Assembly (NCBI GenBank): GCA_003543115.1
Contig: DPJH01000038.1
Location: 1 to 14,440 of the forward strand
Source: Candidatus Moraniibacteriota bacterium
Lineage (GTDB): Bacteria > Patescibacteriota > Minisyncoccia > Moranbacterales > UBA2206
DNA length: 14,440 nucleotides
Direction of reading: 5' to 3'
Part shown: positions 14,293 through 14,440 of the stretch, one piece after another
Layout: the number at the start of each line of letters is the position of its first letter
How positions within the stretch are numbered: position 1 is the stretch's first letter
Translations under genes and position numbers: made by a program
The notes under the pieces: model-generated
Database searches by the model: none
The model's input: the letters and a program-made list of their open reading frames with translations, nothing else
Told to the model about the DNA's origin: nothing

Positions 14293-14440
14293 CCTAAAAT
14301 TACCCCTCAAACATTCAATTCCATTTGATACAATTATATCATTAAATTTTATTTCCAGATACTGCCAACAACCGCCAAATTCAAAAAACATTATTCTAGG
14401 GCTATTTTTTTAATATTTACGAATTCATGCTAAATTCTCC
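14293..14440. other. Non-coding DNA upstream of rnpB
   Basis: No gene is visible to the end of the window. On the minus strand TGATATAAT (14341-14333) is a perfect extended -10 box without a good -35, a possible second, weaker rnpB promoter. A small inverted repeat, TGATA/TATCA (14327-14341), overlaps it. Nothing else stands out. Confidence 0.35.

Noticed and set aside
1..14440. CRISPR array, defence genes or phage genes
   Set aside because: No regularly spaced repeats, no nuclease, helicase or toxin-like proteins and no phage structural genes; all coding sequence is explained by translation, cell-envelope and glycan functions apart from one unknown gene.

Overview
The window reads as a piece of a bacterial chromosome, very probably from the Candidate Phyla Radiation (Patescibacteria; a Parcubacteria/Moranbacteria-like lineage is my best guess). 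The grounds are the large membrane-anchored DUF4012 protein, AT-rich DNA with compact genes, almost no recognisable Shine-Dalgarno sequences, and a type A RNase P RNA with an odd outer helix. UGA is used as a stop codon (end of the 10259-11362 gene), so this is not a UGA-recoding lineage such as Gracilibacteria or Absconditabacteria. The taxonomic call is inference, not a database result. Every gene I can support lies on the minus strand, so the window is transcribed from right to left.

Reading in the direction of transcription: (1) rnpB (14247-13759) has a good promoter, TTGACA-N17-TATTAT. It is followed after 38 nt, with no visible terminator, by a polyprenyl-phosphate hexose-1-phosphate transferase (13720-12293). 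(2) An unrecognised soluble protein of 228 aa (12184-11498) has the only strong Shine-Dalgarno in the window and ends at a clear rho-independent terminator. (3) A GT4 glycosyltransferase of the WbaZ type (11362-10259) follows. (4) A roughly 300-bp intergenic region carries a promoter and a 153-bp foldback, MITE-like element flanked by 5-bp direct repeats. (5) A tight run follows: a Wzz/YveK-like chain-length protein, two GT4 glycosyltransferases, the 936-aa DUF4012 protein and a MurJ-family flippase. The last three abut or lie within a few bases of each other. (6) A roughly 550-bp non-coding region is dominated by a second, larger (about 415 bp) quasi-palindromic element with hairpins at both ends. 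(7) lepA (1908-109), which encodes elongation factor 4, comes last.

The central genes form a cell-surface glycan locus. The initiating transferase would load a sugar phosphate onto undecaprenyl phosphate, and three glycosyltransferases would extend it. The Wzz-like protein would set chain length, and a MurJ/MOP flippase sits at the end of the operon. No Wzx flippase, Wzy polymerase or Wzc tyrosine kinase is present here. The DUF4012 protein, which has a long basic cytosolic tail and a large outer domain, is embedded in this operon and is the least understood part of it.

The least expected structures are non-coding: the two unrelated foldback elements, and the 31-bp P1 helix of the RNase P RNA.
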